Under the pieces are notes generated by a model that worked only from the letters and a program-made list of their open reading frames with translations, had not been told where the DNA came from and searched no databases. The position numbers were made by a program, and so were the translations under genes. Positions 17,490-26,140 of a stretch of 64,000 nt of DNA are shown here, piece after piece. This stretch comes from Sphingobium arseniciresistens (GTDB taxonomy: Bacteria > Pseudomonadota > Alphaproteobacteria > Sphingomonadales > Sphingomonadaceae): the NCBI GenBank assembly GCA_029167225.1, contig JARFNK010000003.1:186001-250000 (forward strand). The letters are read 5' to 3'. The first letter of the stretch is position 1. Each line of letters starts with the position of its first letter.

Positions 17490-18311
17490 ATGAAGCCACC
17501 CATTGGCCCCGAAACGCGGTTGTGCATGTCGCTCGCGGCACGCCCCGGCACATTCGGCTCGCGGTTCCATAATTTTCTCTACGACGCGCTGGGGCTGGAC
17601 TATGTCTACAAGGCGTTCACGACCACCGATCTGCCCGGCGCCATCGGCGGCATCCGCGCACTGAACATCCGCGGATGCGCGGTGTCGATGCCGTTCAAGG
17701 AGGATGTCATCCCGCTGCTCGACGCGCTGCGCGATTCCGCCGCCGCCATCAACAGCGTCAACACCATCGTCAATGACGAGGGTTTCTTGGCTGGCTACAA
17801 CACCGATTACAGCGCAGTGCGCGCGCTGGTGGAGCCGCTGGCGCTGGATCGTGCCGCACCCTTCCTGCTGCGTGGCAGCGGCGGCATGGCGAAGGCGGTC
17901 GGCGCGGCGCTGGTGGATGCGGGCTTCCAGCGCGGCACGATCGTCGCACGCAATGCCGACAAGGGGCAGGCGCTGGCCGCCACGTTAAAATGCGATTGGG
18001 TGGCGGATGCGGAGGGACTGACGGCGCCGTTGCTCGTCAATGTGACCCCGATCGGCATGACCGGCCCTGACGCCGATGGATTGCCGTTCAGCGCGCCGCA
18101 GATCGCCGCCTGCGAGATTGCCTTCGACGTCGTTGCCAAGCCGGTAGAAACGCCGTTCATGCAGGCCGCGCAGGCGGCGGGCAAGCAGGTGGTCAGCGGC
18201 GATCAGGTGGCCGTGCTTCAGGCGCTGGAGCAATTCGTGCTCTATACCGGGGTTCAGCCCGAGCCGGACGTGGTGGCGCGCGCGGCGGCATTTGCGCGGG
18301 GCAGCGCATAG
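17490..18311 (+). CDS. Shikimate-dehydrogenase-like protein
   Basis: A 273-residue member of the AroE fold. Substrate-domain landmarks are VSMPFKEDVIPLLD (with the family lysine), INSVNTIVND and GYNTDYSAV. The NADP domain has LRGSGGMAKAVGAAL, and the closing SGDQVAVLQALEQFVLYTG is family-like. The N-terminal substrate strand is unusual: canonical AroE has a GxPxxHSxSPxxHN-type phrase, while this protein reads AARPGTFGSRFHNFLYDALG. That points to a paralogue that may use another substrate rather than the pathway enzyme. The start at 17490 was chosen because AGG precedes it and the upstream extension is not family-like. Confidence 0.8.
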   Translation: MKPPIGPETRLCMSLAARPGTFGSRFHNFLYDALGLDYVYKAFTTTDLPGAIGGIRALNIRGCAVSMPFKEDVIPLLDALRDSAAAINSVNTIVNDEGFLAGYNTDYSAVRALVEPLALDRAAPFLLRGSGGMAKAVGAALVDAGFQRGTIVARNADKGQALAATLKCDWVADAEGLTAPLLVNVTPIGMTGPDADGLPFSAPQIAACEIAFDVVAKPVETPFMQAAQAAGKQVVSGDQVAVLQALEQFVLYTGVQPEPDVVARAAAFARGSA

Positions 18312-18386
18312 CCGCGAATCTGTCCGTCGCTCCTTACCCGATCTTACCGCTTGATCTTCCGGCGTCCCTCATATTAACTCCGACAA

Positions 18387-19760
18387 ATGAGGATGACATG
18401 GAAGGCAAGCCGGCGCGGGCTTCTTGCCGCCGGCATGACGGGGATCGCGGCGCATGGCGTCGCTCGCGCGGCGGGAAAGATCAACGTCGGCACGGGCGGC
18501 AACGGGGCGATGCTGGCGCCGCGCCCGCCGATGGGCTGGAACAGCTGGAACAGCTTCGCCACCACCATCACCGAGCCGCAGGCGCGCGAGACCGCCGGGA
18601 TCATGGCACGGAAGCTGCTGCCCTTCGGCTATGACATCTTTACCGTCGACATCCAGTGGTATGAGCCCGAGGCGTCGAGCTACACCTATAACAGCAAGCC
18701 CAGTCCGGCGATGGACGCCCATGGCCGCATGGTGCCCGCGCCCAACCGCTTTCCCTCGAGCAAGGACGGCAAGGGCTTTGCGCCACTCGCCGCCGAAGTC
18801 CATGCGCTGGGCCTCAAATTCGGCATCCATGTGATGCGCGGCATCCCGCGCGCGGCGGTGGAGCAGAACCTCCCCATCCTCGGCACCCGCTATCGCGCCG
18901 CCGACATCGCCGACAAGGGCAGCATCTGTTCCTGGAACCCGGACATGTACGGCGTCGACATGACGCGGCCGGGCGCGCAGGCCTATTATGACAGCATCTT
19001 CCGCCTCTATGCGGAATGGGGCGTCGATTTCGTCAAGATGGACGACATGAGCCGGCCCTATGACGCGTATGCACCGGAGATCGAGGCGGCGCACAAGGCG
19101 ATCGTGGCAACCGGGCGGCCGATCATCCTCAGCCTGTCGCCGGGCGAAACCCCGGTAATCCGCGGCGACCATGTCCGCCGCTTCGCGCAGATGTGGCGGA
19201 TTTCTGACGATTTCTGGGACGAATGGGCGATGCTGGAGGCGCAGTTCGTCCGGCTGGAAAACTGGACCCCCTATCGCGCGCCGGGATCATGGCCGGACGC
19301 CGACATGCTGCCGCTCGGCCGGCTGGCGCTGGGCGCGCGGGACAGCCGCTTTACCCCAGACGAGCAGCGCACCTTGATGACGCTATGGGCGATCGCCCGC
19401 TCGCCGCTTATCATGGGCGGCGACCTGCGCCACCTCGACGCGCCGACGCTGGCGCTGCTCACCAATCGCGACGTGCTGGCCGTCAACCAGGCGAGCCGCG
19501 ACAACCAGCCGCATTTCGTGGAAGACGGCACCCGCATCTGGTCGGCACGGTCGGAGACCGGCGCGGACCATTATGTCGCACTGTTCAACACAGGCGACAA
19601 GCCGCGCGAAGTGGGCATTGCCCTGCGCGACCTGGGCCTGAGCGGACCGGTAACGGTGAAAGACCTTTGGGATGGCCGGGAAATGGGCATGCAGGCAAGC
19701 CGGATCGCCGCGACGCTCCCGCCTCATGGCGCAGTGCTGTATCGGGTGAGGCGGGGCTAG
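18387..19760 (+). CDS. Tat-exported GH27 alpha-galactosidase-type glycosidase
   Basis: A 457-residue glycoside hydrolase family 27 enzyme. The N-terminus carries a twin-arginine signal (KASRRGLLAAGMTG, ending near ARAAG), so the folded enzyme is exported. The catalytic barrel begins with PRPPMGWNSWNSF. The nucleophile aspartate is in VDFVKMDDMSR and the acid/base aspartate in WRISDDFWDEW. AIARSPLIMGGDLRHL is another clear GH27 phrase, and a small beta-sandwich closes the protein. It should release terminal alpha-linked galactose or a related sugar. It stands alone, 75 bases after the shikimate-dehydrogenase-like gene, without sugar transporters nearby. Confidence 0.9.
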   Translation: MRMTWKASRRGLLAAGMTGIAAHGVARAAGKINVGTGGNGAMLAPRPPMGWNSWNSFATTITEPQARETAGIMARKLLPFGYDIFTVDIQWYEPEASSYTYNSKPSPAMDAHGRMVPAPNRFPSSKDGKGFAPLAAEVHALGLKFGIHVMRGIPRAAVEQNLPILGTRYRAADIADKGSICSWNPDMYGVDMTRPGAQAYYDSIFRLYAEWGVDFVKMDDMSRPYDAYAPEIEAAHKAIVATGRPIILSLSPGETPVIRGDHVRRFAQMWRISDDFWDEWAMLEAQFVRLENWTPYRAPGSWPDADMLPLGRLALGARDSRFTPDEQRTLMTLWAIARSPLIMGGDLRHLDAPTLALLTNRDVLAVNQASRDNQPHFVEDGTRIWSARSETGADHYVALFNTGDKPREVGIALRDLGLSGPVTVKDLWDGREMGMQASRIAATLPPHGAVLYRVRRG

Positions 19761-19836
19761 AGGCAGGAGCGGGTAGATCATATCGGGCAAACGCGATGCT
19801 GGCGGCTGGAGGCGAGCCGTTTTTGCCGTTCTTCCT

Positions 19837-19858
19837 CCCCTCCCTTCAAGGGGAGGGG
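19837..19858. repeat. GC-rich inverted repeat
   Basis: CCCCTCCCTT (19837-19846) faces AAGGGGAGGGG (19848-19858). The arms pair with one bulge around a one-base centre. It lies between convergent genes (GH27 and radC) and resembles REP-type elements or a bidirectional terminator. Confidence 0.45.
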
Positions 19859-19888
19859 CTCTTACGTCGTTTCGCCACCCAATCCGTC

Positions 19889-19947
19889 ATTTCCGCGAAG
19901 GAAGGAACCCATGTCCTGGCCGAACATCGCGTTCCTTCTGATGAAAT
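19889..19947. repeat. Imperfect REP-like hairpin
   Basis: ATTTC...AAGGAAC (19889-19908) is mirrored by GTTCCTT...GAAAT (19931-19947). The opening TCATTTCCGCGAAGGAAGGAAC-like stretch resembles the common TCATTCCCGCGAAGGCGGGAA family of intergenic repeats in proteobacteria. Together with the repeat at 19837 it fills the gap between GH27 and radC. Confidence 0.4.
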
Positions 19948-19988
19948 CCCACCGCGCGAGATGACGAAGACGGATCAGCAGCCTTCGA

Positions 19989-20708
19989 TCACATCAATCC
20001 CTTCGCCCGAAAGCTGGTATGCCCGCTCGCGCCGATGATGATGTGGTCGTGCACGGCAATGCCCAGCCGCTTGCCCGCTTCCACGATGTTGCGCGTCACG
20101 TCGATGTCGGCGCGGCTGGGGGCGGGGTCGCCGGAGGGGTGGTTGTGAACGAGGATGAGGCTGGCCGATCCCAGGTCGATCGCTCGGCGGATCACCTCGC
20201 GGGTGTAGATCGCCGCCTGGTCGACGGAACCCTCGCTCATCACCTCGTCGCGGATCAGCTGGTTGCGGGCATTAAGGTGCAGAACGCGGACCCGCTCGAT
20301 GGTGAGGTGCGCCATGTCGGCCCGCAGGTAGTCGAGCAGCGCCTGCCAGCTGCCCAGCACCGGCTGCTCGGCGACGGGCGCGCGCAGCAGGCGCAGCGCG
20401 GTCGCCTGGGCGATCTTGATCGCGGCGATGCTGGTCTCGCCCATCCCCGGCACGCGCATCAGCGCCTGCCAGTCGGCGGTGAAGACGCCGCCGATGCCGC
20501 CGAACTCGCGGATCAGCGCCTTGGCCAGCGGCTTGGTGTCGCGGCGCGGAATGGCGAGGGCGAGCAGATATTCCACCAGCTCATGGTCGAGCAGCGCGTC
20601 GCCGCCGCCCCGCGCCAGCCGCTCGCGCAGGCGCGCCCGGTGGCCGGCACCATCGGCGCTGCCATTATCGCTTGGCTTTTCAAACAGATTTCCGTCTTCC
20701 CCGCTCAT
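19989..20708 (-). CDS. radC: RadC family JAB1/MPN-domain protein
   Basis: A 239-residue RadC (YeeS/JAB) protein. A helix-hairpin-helix-like region with RVPGMGETSIAAIKIAQ (about 85-105) is followed by the JAB metalloprotease-like domain, whose metal motif is LVHNHPSGDPAPSRAD (about 190-205) with the paired glutamate earlier. Despite its name the family has no proven DNA-repair role. It is divergent from ydbH, with 62 bases between the two starts. Confidence 0.92.
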   Translation of the reverse strand: MSGEDGNLFEKPSDNGSADGAGHRARLRERLARGGGDALLDHELVEYLLALAIPRRDTKPLAKALIREFGGIGGVFTADWQALMRVPGMGETSIAAIKIAQATALRLLRAPVAEQPVLGSWQALLDYLRADMAHLTIERVRVLHLNARNQLIRDEVMSEGSVDQAAIYTREVIRRAIDLGSASLILVHNHPSGDPAPSRADIDVTRNIVEAGKRLGIAVHDHIIIGASGHTSFRAKGLM

Positions 20709-20770
20709 CCTGTTCAGGGCTATGCGCTGGCAATTGCGCGGGCAAGGATATTTCCGCGCGCAAGGACGTT

Positions 20771-23700
20771 ATGCATGCGTTACAGACGCATGTGGCGGTA
20801 GATGAGCCGGGGTTGTTCGCGCGCATGAATGGTGAAGAAGGGCAGGGCCGTGCCCGTGGCGCGCGCATCGCGGGCTGGACGCTGGGCATCCTTGGTGGGC
20901 TGGCGCTGCTGCTGCTTGCGCTGTGGACGCAGCGCGGGCCGATCGCCGAGAATTTCGTCTCCCGCGAGCTGATGGCGATGGACGTGCGCGCCCATTATGA
21001 CCTCAAGGACATCGGGGTGCGGACACAGCGGATCGAGAATATCGTGCTGGGCGATCCGGCCCGGCCGGACCTCACCGCGCGCTGGGTGGAGGTGGACATC
21101 GCGCTCGCCGGGCTCAGTCCGCATGTCGCCGCCGTGCGCGCCGGGGGCGTGCGGCTCTATGGATCGTACAAGGGCGGGCGGCTGCAACTGGGCGAGCTGG
21201 ACAAGTTTCGCGATCCCGCCTCGACCGCGCCCTTCAGCCTGCCCGACATCGGCTTTACCCTGCAGGATGCGCGGATGCGGCTGGAGACGGACTATGGCCC
21301 GGTCGGGCTCCGCATGGATGGCAGCGGCAATCCGCGCACGCGCTTTGCCGGCAAGCTGGCGGCGGTGATGCCGCGCGCCGTCGCTTCGGGCTGCGCGCTG
21401 ACGCAGGCGACGGCCTATCTGGATGTGAGCGTCAGCAGCGGGCGACCGCGCATCGCCGGGCCGGTGCGGGGCGGGGCGTTGGGCTGCCCGTCGCGCGACA
21501 TCGCGATCGCCCGGCCGCAGATCGACCTGGATGTCTCCCTGTCGTCGACGCTGGACCGCTGGGCCGGCCGGCTGGCGCTGGAGGGCGGCGGGGCGGAGGC
21601 GGCGGGAATGGTCTTGGCGCGCCCGAGCGGGCGCATCAGCTTTGACGGGACGCAGGCGGCGACGCGCGGGCGGGTGCGGATCGATGCACAGGCGCTTGCT
21701 GCCTATGGCATCGGCAGCAGGGAGGCGAGGATCGACGGTGGCTGGTCTGTGGAAACCGATGCGGTTCAGAAGAATGCCCTCACGAAAGCTACGGCGCAGC
21801 AGGGCGGCGTGAAGGTGCGCTTCGACGGGACGGTGGCGATGCGGACGGTCTCCATGCGCACCGGGCGGATGGCCGGGCGCGATCCGCTGGCCATGCTGCG
21901 CGGCGCTACGGCTGGAACGCCCGTGGCGCCGCTTGCCATCCGATTGGCCGATGCGGTCAAGGCCATGGGGCAGGATAATCGCATGCACGCGCACGTCTCG
22001 CTGGTGCAGGATGGCGCGTCCGGCACGGGCAGCGTCAGGCGCCTGGCGCTCGACAGCCGTAGCGGCGCGCGGGTGGCGCTGGGTGATGGCGGGCGGATCG
22101 ACATGGCCTGGCCCGACGGCCGGCTCAGGCTGGAAGGCGGGTTCACCATGGGCGGCGGCGGCCTCCCCAATGGCGCGCTGCGACTGGTCCAGCGCCCAGG
22201 CGGCGGGCTTTCCGGCCAGCTTTTCCTTGATCCCTATGCGGCCGGTTCGGCGCGCCTTTCGGCTGGCCAGGTGCTGTTCCGCGCGATGCCCGATGGCGGC
22301 ACCCGTTTCGAAACGCGGCTCTCGCTCGATGGGCCGCTGCAGGGCGGCGCGCTGCGCGGGCTCGTCCTGCCGATCGAGGGCGTGGTGCGCCGGGACGGCG
22401 CGATCGTGATCAACCGCCTTTGTACGCCGGTGGCGCTGACCAGCTTCAGCGCCGGCGGCTTGGCGCTGGGCAAGACGGCGTTGACCCTGTGCCCGGCCGA
22501 TGGGCAGGCGATGTTGGCCTATGGTCCGCGCGGGCTCTCGGGCGGCGGCGTCGTCCGCAATGTTGCGCTGCAGGGGCGGATGGGCCAGAGCCCGCTGCAG
22601 TTGAAGGCGGCGTCGGCTGCTTTCGGGCTGGCCAAGCCTGGATTTACTCTGAGCAATGCCGATCTTGCGATCGGTCCGGCCGACGCGCCGGTCCGGCTGA
22701 CGGCCGCGACTATGGATGGTGCCGTGGCGCGTGGCGTACTGTCCGGCCGGATGAGCGGGGTCGGCGGCCGGATCGGCACCGTGCCGCTGATCATGAGCGA
22801 GGGCGGCGGCGACTGGCGCTTTGCCGATGGCGCGCTGGATGTGCGCGGCACGATAACCGTGTCCGATGCGGAGCAGGTTGACCGGTTCAATCCGCTGCGC
22901 AGCGATGATTTCACGCTCGCCCTGCGTGACGGGCGGATCACGGCACGCGGCACGCTGGTCGAGCCGAAGCGCGGCGCGAAGGTGATGCTTGCCGACATCG
23001 TGCATGATCTTGGCACGGGCAAGGGGCATGCGGACCTGAACGTGCCGGGCATCAGCTTCGGCGCAAATCTTCAGCCGGAGGACCTTACGCATCTGGCGCT
23101 GGGCGTCGTGGCCAATGCGCAGGGGACGGTGTCGGGCAGGGGACAGGTGCGCTGGACCGGCGACAGGGTGGAAAGCGACGGGCTGTTCCGCACCGACAGC
23201 ATGAACCTTGCCGCCGCGTTCGGCCCGGTTTCGGGGCTGAGCGGTGAGATCCGCTTCACCGACCTGATCGGCCTCGTCACCGCGCCGGGGCAGGTGGTGC
23301 GGCTGGCCAGCGTCAATCCCGGCGTCGAGGTGACGGGCGGCATCGTGCGCTACCGGTTGGAGCCCAATCAGCATGTGCATGTGGAGGGCGGGGCATGGCC
23401 CTTTGCGGGCGGACAGCTGCTGCTGCTGCCCACGACGATGGATTTCAGCGCCGATACGGAGCGTTACCTGACCTTCCGGGTCGTCGGTCTGGATGCGGGC
23501 GCCTTCATCAACACGCTCGACCTGAAGGATATTTCGGCGACGGGCACGTTCGATGGCCTGTTGCCGCTGATCTTCAATGCGCAGGGCGGGCGGATTTCCG
23601 GTGGCGTACTGGCTGCGCGGCAGGCAGGGCAACCGCCGCTGATCCTGCCCGAAGGCGTGCTGCCGACGGTGCCCTGCGACCCGGCGCTGCAATCGGGCAC

Positions 23701-24100
23701 GCTTTCCTATGTCGGCCCGGTCTCCAACGAGCAGATCGGCGTCATGGGTCGGATCGCCTTCGATGCGCTCAAGAATCTGCAATATAAGTGCCTGACGATC
23801 CTGATGGACGGCGCGCTGGATGGCGAGCTGGTGAGCAATGTCGTGTTCAACGGCATCAATCGCGGGCAGATCGGCACGTTGCCGGGCAGCCTTGCCCGCA
23901 ATTTCATCGGCCTGCCGTTCATCTTCAACATCCGCGTGCAGGCGCCGTTCCGCGGGCTGCTGGGCACGGCGCAGTCGTTCATTGACCCCAGCGGGCTCAT
24001 CCGCAACAGCCTGGGCGATCAATTTCAGGAGAAAATGCGCGAAGGGCTTGCGGTTAAGCCGCCCGAAAGCGACACTCGTGTAACCGGGGAGCCGAAATGA
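20771..24100 (+). CDS. ydbH: YdbH-family AsmA-like envelope lipid transporter
   Basis: A 1109-residue protein anchored by one N-terminal helix (about 36-57, TLGILGGLALLLLALW), with the rest a long repetitive beta-rich AsmA-like/YdbH tube in the periplasm. YdbH is one of the bridge-like proteins that carry phospholipids between inner and outer membrane in Escherichia coli, acting with the lipoprotein YnbE. The C-terminal domain with GLLPLIFNAQGGRISGGVLAAR is typical of the family. ATG 20771 has an AAGGA site and is preferred over upstream alternatives. Its stop overlaps the ynbE start (ATGA), in the same order as the enterobacterial operon. Confidence 0.88.
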   Translation: MHALQTHVAVDEPGLFARMNGEEGQGRARGARIAGWTLGILGGLALLLLALWTQRGPIAENFVSRELMAMDVRAHYDLKDIGVRTQRIENIVLGDPARPDLTARWVEVDIALAGLSPHVAAVRAGGVRLYGSYKGGRLQLGELDKFRDPASTAPFSLPDIGFTLQDARMRLETDYGPVGLRMDGSGNPRTRFAGKLAAVMPRAVASGCALTQATAYLDVSVSSGRPRIAGPVRGGALGCPSRDIAIARPQIDLDVSLSSTLDRWAGRLALEGGGAEAAGMVLARPSGRISFDGTQAATRGRVRIDAQALAAYGIGSREARIDGGWSVETDAVQKNALTKATAQQGGVKVRFDGTVAMRTVSMRTGRMAGRDPLAMLRGATAGTPVAPLAIRLADAVKAMGQDNRMHAHVSLVQDGASGTGSVRRLALDSRSGARVALGDGGRIDMAWPDGRLRLEGGFTMGGGGLPNGALRLVQRPGGGLSGQLFLDPYAAGSARLSAGQVLFRAMPDGGTRFETRLSLDGPLQGGALRGLVLPIEGVVRRDGAIVINRLCTPVALTSFSAGGLALGKTALTLCPADGQAMLAYGPRGLSGGGVVRNVALQGRMGQSPLQLKAASAAFGLAKPGFTLSNADLAIGPADAPVRLTAATMDGAVARGVLSGRMSGVGGRIGTVPLIMSEGGGDWRFADGALDVRGTITVSDAEQVDRFNPLRSDDFTLALRDGRITARGTLVEPKRGAKVMLADIVHDLGTGKGHADLNVPGISFGANLQPEDLTHLALGVVANAQGTVSGRGQVRWTGDRVESDGLFRTDSMNLAAAFGPVSGLSGEIRFTDLIGLVTAPGQVVRLASVNPGVEVTGGIVRYRLEPNQHVHVEGGAWPFAGGQLLLLPTTMDFSADTERYLTFRVVGLDAGAFINTLDLKDISATGTFDGLLPLIFNAQGGRISGGVLAARQAGQPPLILPEGVLPTVPCDPALQSGTLSYVGPVSNEQIGVMGRIAFDALKNLQYKCLTILMDGALDGELVSNVVFNGINRGQIGTLPGSLARNFIGLPFIFNIRVQAPFRGLLGTAQSFIDPSGLIRNSLGDQFQEKMREGLAVKPPESDTRVTGEPK

Positions 24101-24297
24101 AAAGAAGAACCATGATCTCGATGGGCGTCGCCGGCCCTGTTCTTGGATCCCTCCTGAGTGGATGTATCCAGGTCAAGGCACCCGATCGCCCGATCGAGAT
24201 CAATCTGAACGTCAAGGTGCAGCAGGAAGTGGTCGTCAAGCTGCAAAGTGATGCCAAGGATCTGATCCAGAACAATCCGGAGTTGTTCCCGCAATGA
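24097..24297 (+). CDS. ynbE: YnbE-family lipoprotein
   Basis: A 66-residue outer-membrane lipoprotein. The signal ends in the lipobox LLSGC, and the mature part CIQVKAPDRPIEINLNVKV followed by QQEVVVKL is the YnbE hallmark. In E. coli YnbE stacks on the C-terminal end of YdbH to complete the lipid bridge. It overlaps ydbH and ydbL by four bases on either side, so the three genes are translationally coupled. Confidence 0.92.
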   Translation: MKRRTMISMGVAGPVLGSLLSGCIQVKAPDRPIEINLNVKVQQEVVVKLQSDAKDLIQNNPELFPQ

Positions 24298-24710
24298 CAC
24301 GACTGATTTCTTCCAGGGCCATGATGCTCTCGGCCGCCGCAGCGATCATGCTGGTTGGCGCCGGCGTCGCCTTGACCCGCCCGGCCTGGGCACAATCGGG
24401 CGCCGTGGCCGAAGCCATGGCCGCCGGCACGGTCGGCGAGCAGGCCGACGGCTATCTGGGCATCGCCGGCGCCGTTTCCGCCGACGTGAAGGCAGAGGTC
24501 GATTCGATCAACATCAAGCGCCGCGCCGTCTATACCGATCTGGCCGGCAAGCGCGGGGTGACGGTGTCGGATGTTGCCGCCGCCACCGGATGCCAGACCT
24601 TGTCCAGCCGCGTGAAGACGGGGCAGGTCTATCGCATCGGTGCAGGCGCATGGCAGACCAAGGGCGCGGACGCGATCGCGCTGCCCGCCTATTGCGCGAC
24701 GGCTGGCTGA
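24294..24710 (+). CDS. ydbL: YdbL-family (DUF1318) periplasmic protein
   Basis: A 138-residue exported protein with a signal peptide ending PAWAQ (about residue 34). The DUF1318 domain has VGEQADGYLGIAG, DSINIKRRAVYTDLAGK and VAAATGCQTL, all typical of YdbL. In E. coli it modulates assembly of the YdbH-YnbE bridge. It is the last gene of the operon and is followed by a hairpin. Confidence 0.9.
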   Translation: MTRLISSRAMMLSAAAAIMLVGAGVALTRPAWAQSGAVAEAMAAGTVGEQADGYLGIAGAVSADVKAEVDSINIKRRAVYTDLAGKRGVTVSDVAAATGCQTLSSRVKTGQVYRIGAGAWQTKGADAIALPAYCATAG

Positions 24711-24715
24711 CGGAT

Positions 24716-24748
24716 GGCAGAACGGCCTGAAAGGGCCGTAATACTGCC
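24716..24748 (+). terminator. Hairpin after ydbL
   Basis: ACGGCC (24722-24727) pairs with GGCCGT (24734-24739), and the outer GGCAG/CTGCC (24716-24720 and 24744-24748) extends the stem. Only a short A-rich tail follows, with no U-run, so termination is likely but not textbook. Confidence 0.4.
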
Positions 24749-24819
24749 AAAACGGGGATCGCCGGGGCGCTGGCTTTTCTGCGCCATTTTACTCAGATGA
24801 TACCATAGTCCCAGCACGG

Positions 24820-24848
24820 TTGACTCAGCGGCAAGTGCTTTCTAAACG
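24820..24848 (+). promoter_or_regulatory. Candidate promoter of the F0 ATP synthase operon
   Basis: TTGACT (24820-24825) and TAAACG (24843-24848) are 17 bases apart, about 80 bases before the atpI start. A second TTGACG at 24858 lacks a good -10. The -10 is weak, so this is tentative. Confidence 0.35.
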
Positions 24849-24928
24849 GGCCGCGCCTTGACGGGTGCAGCGTCAATCATTCATGGCTTCTTAACGCGGT
24901 GCTCGCGCGCCGGATGATGGAGGTCGGG

Positions 24929-25252
24929 ATGGCAGATGAGGTGCCCGGGCAAGACCCGGCGGGCGAAGATGCGCGGATCACCTCTCTTGAGGAACGGATC
25001 GCGCGGGCGGAGCGTGCCGAGGCGGTCAGGACCGGCACGACGACGAAGGAAGACGGCGGCGAAAGCTACCGACTTGGCAATCGCGTTCTTGCTGAACTGA
25101 TCGGGGGTCTTGTCGGTGGAGCGGTGATCGGCTGGGTTCTTGACCGGTTGATCGGCACTTCCCCCTGGCTCCTGCTGGTTTTCCTGGCGATGGGGATCGT
25201 CGTAGCTTTCAGGAACATCATAAGGATTTCGACGAAGCGTCCTGACCGATAG
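24929..25252 (+). CDS. atpI: AtpI/AtpZ-type ATP synthase assembly protein
   Basis: A 107-residue protein with a charged N-terminal helix (ITSLEERIARAERAEA) and two membrane helices (about 52-72 and 77-95) around LIGTSPW. This is the gene-1/AtpI family that leads alphaproteobacterial F0 operons and helps c-ring assembly or Mg uptake. ATG 24929, preceded by GGAGG at five bases, is preferred to the upstream GTG at 24899. Confidence 0.88.
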   Translation: MADEVPGQDPAGEDARITSLEERIARAERAEAVRTGTTTKEDGGESYRLGNRVLAELIGGLVGGAVIGWVLDRLIGTSPWLLLVFLAMGIVVAFRNIIRISTKRPDR

Positions 25253-25294
25253 GGCGCTTTTGTCATAGGGTTTTTTGGTTTTTCAGGGGTGAAC

Positions 25295-26080
25295 GTGGCA
25301 CAGTCCGGCAAAATCGATCCGATGCACCAGTTTGCAATCGAACCGTTGTTCGGGACCGATCACCTGTCGCTGGGCGGTTTCAACATCGCCTTTACCAATA
25401 GCGCTCTCTACATGGTGCTCGCCGCCCTGGTGCTCTGGATCTTCATGCTTGGCGGCATGAAGCGCCAGCTGGTGCCCGGCCGCTGGCAGGCCGCCGTGGA
25501 GTTCTTCACCGGCTTCGTCGACAATCTGCTGATGTCCAATGTGGGCAAGGGCGGCAAGAAATACGTGCCCTACGTCTTCTCGCTGTTCATGTTCATCCTG
25601 CTGGCCAATCTGCTCGGCCTGCTGCCGCTCGGCCTGTTCGGCGTGCATCCCTTCACCTTCACCAGCCACTTCACCGCGACCGGCGTGCTCGCCATCATGA
25701 GCTTTTCGATCGTGCTGATCGTCGGTTTCTGGAAGCATGGCTTCCACTTCTTCTCGCTGTTCGTGCCGCACGGTACGCCGCTGCCGATGATCCCGGTCAT
25801 TTTCCCGATCGAGCTGATCTCGTTCATGGTGCGCCCGTTCAGCCTCGGCCTGCGACTGTTCGTCGCGATGACCGCAGGGCACGTGCTGCTCAAGGTGTTG
25901 GCCGGCTTCGTCATAAATGCGAGCAATGCCGGTGTCGGCTACGGCGTCACCGTCGGGTCCGCCAGCTTCGTCCTGATGATCGGTATCAGCGCGCTCGAAA
26001 TGCTGGTGGCCGTGATCCAGGCCTATGTGTTCGCGCTGCTGACCTCGGTCTACATCAACGACGCCGAAAATCTTCACTGA
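25295..26080 (+). CDS. atpB: ATP synthase F0 subunit a
   Basis: A 261-residue multi-helix membrane protein forming the proton half-channels beside the c ring. The essential arginine lies in the family region FSLGLRLFVAMTAGHVLLK, and the closing AYVFALLTSVYINDA is diagnostic. The start is probably GTG at 25295 (VAQSGKIDPMHQF), with AGGGG five bases upstream; a GTG at 25289 would overlap that ribosome site. It stands third-last upstream of the b subunits in the standard alphaproteobacterial order I-B-E-b'-b. Confidence 0.93.
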   Translation: MAQSGKIDPMHQFAIEPLFGTDHLSLGGFNIAFTNSALYMVLAALVLWIFMLGGMKRQLVPGRWQAAVEFFTGFVDNLLMSNVGKGGKKYVPYVFSLFMFILLANLLGLLPLGLFGVHPFTFTSHFTATGVLAIMSFSIVLIVGFWKHGFHFFSLFVPHGTPLPMIPVIFPIELISFMVRPFSLGLRLFVAMTAGHVLLKVLAGFVINASNAGVGYGVTVGSASFVLMIGISALEMLVAVIQAYVFALLTSVYINDAENLH

Positions 26081-26140
26081 GCCATTCTTCTCAGAATTAC
26101 CTCAACATTTCAGTCAGAGTTTAGAAAAGGAGTTATCGAC

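Noticed and set aside
20780-24022. A 1080-codon open frame on the minus strand opposite ydbH
   Set aside because: Composition is rich in Arg, His, Gln and Ala with no domains or membrane segments, as expected for the antisense of a GC-rich gene. The plus-strand YdbH has clear family motifs.
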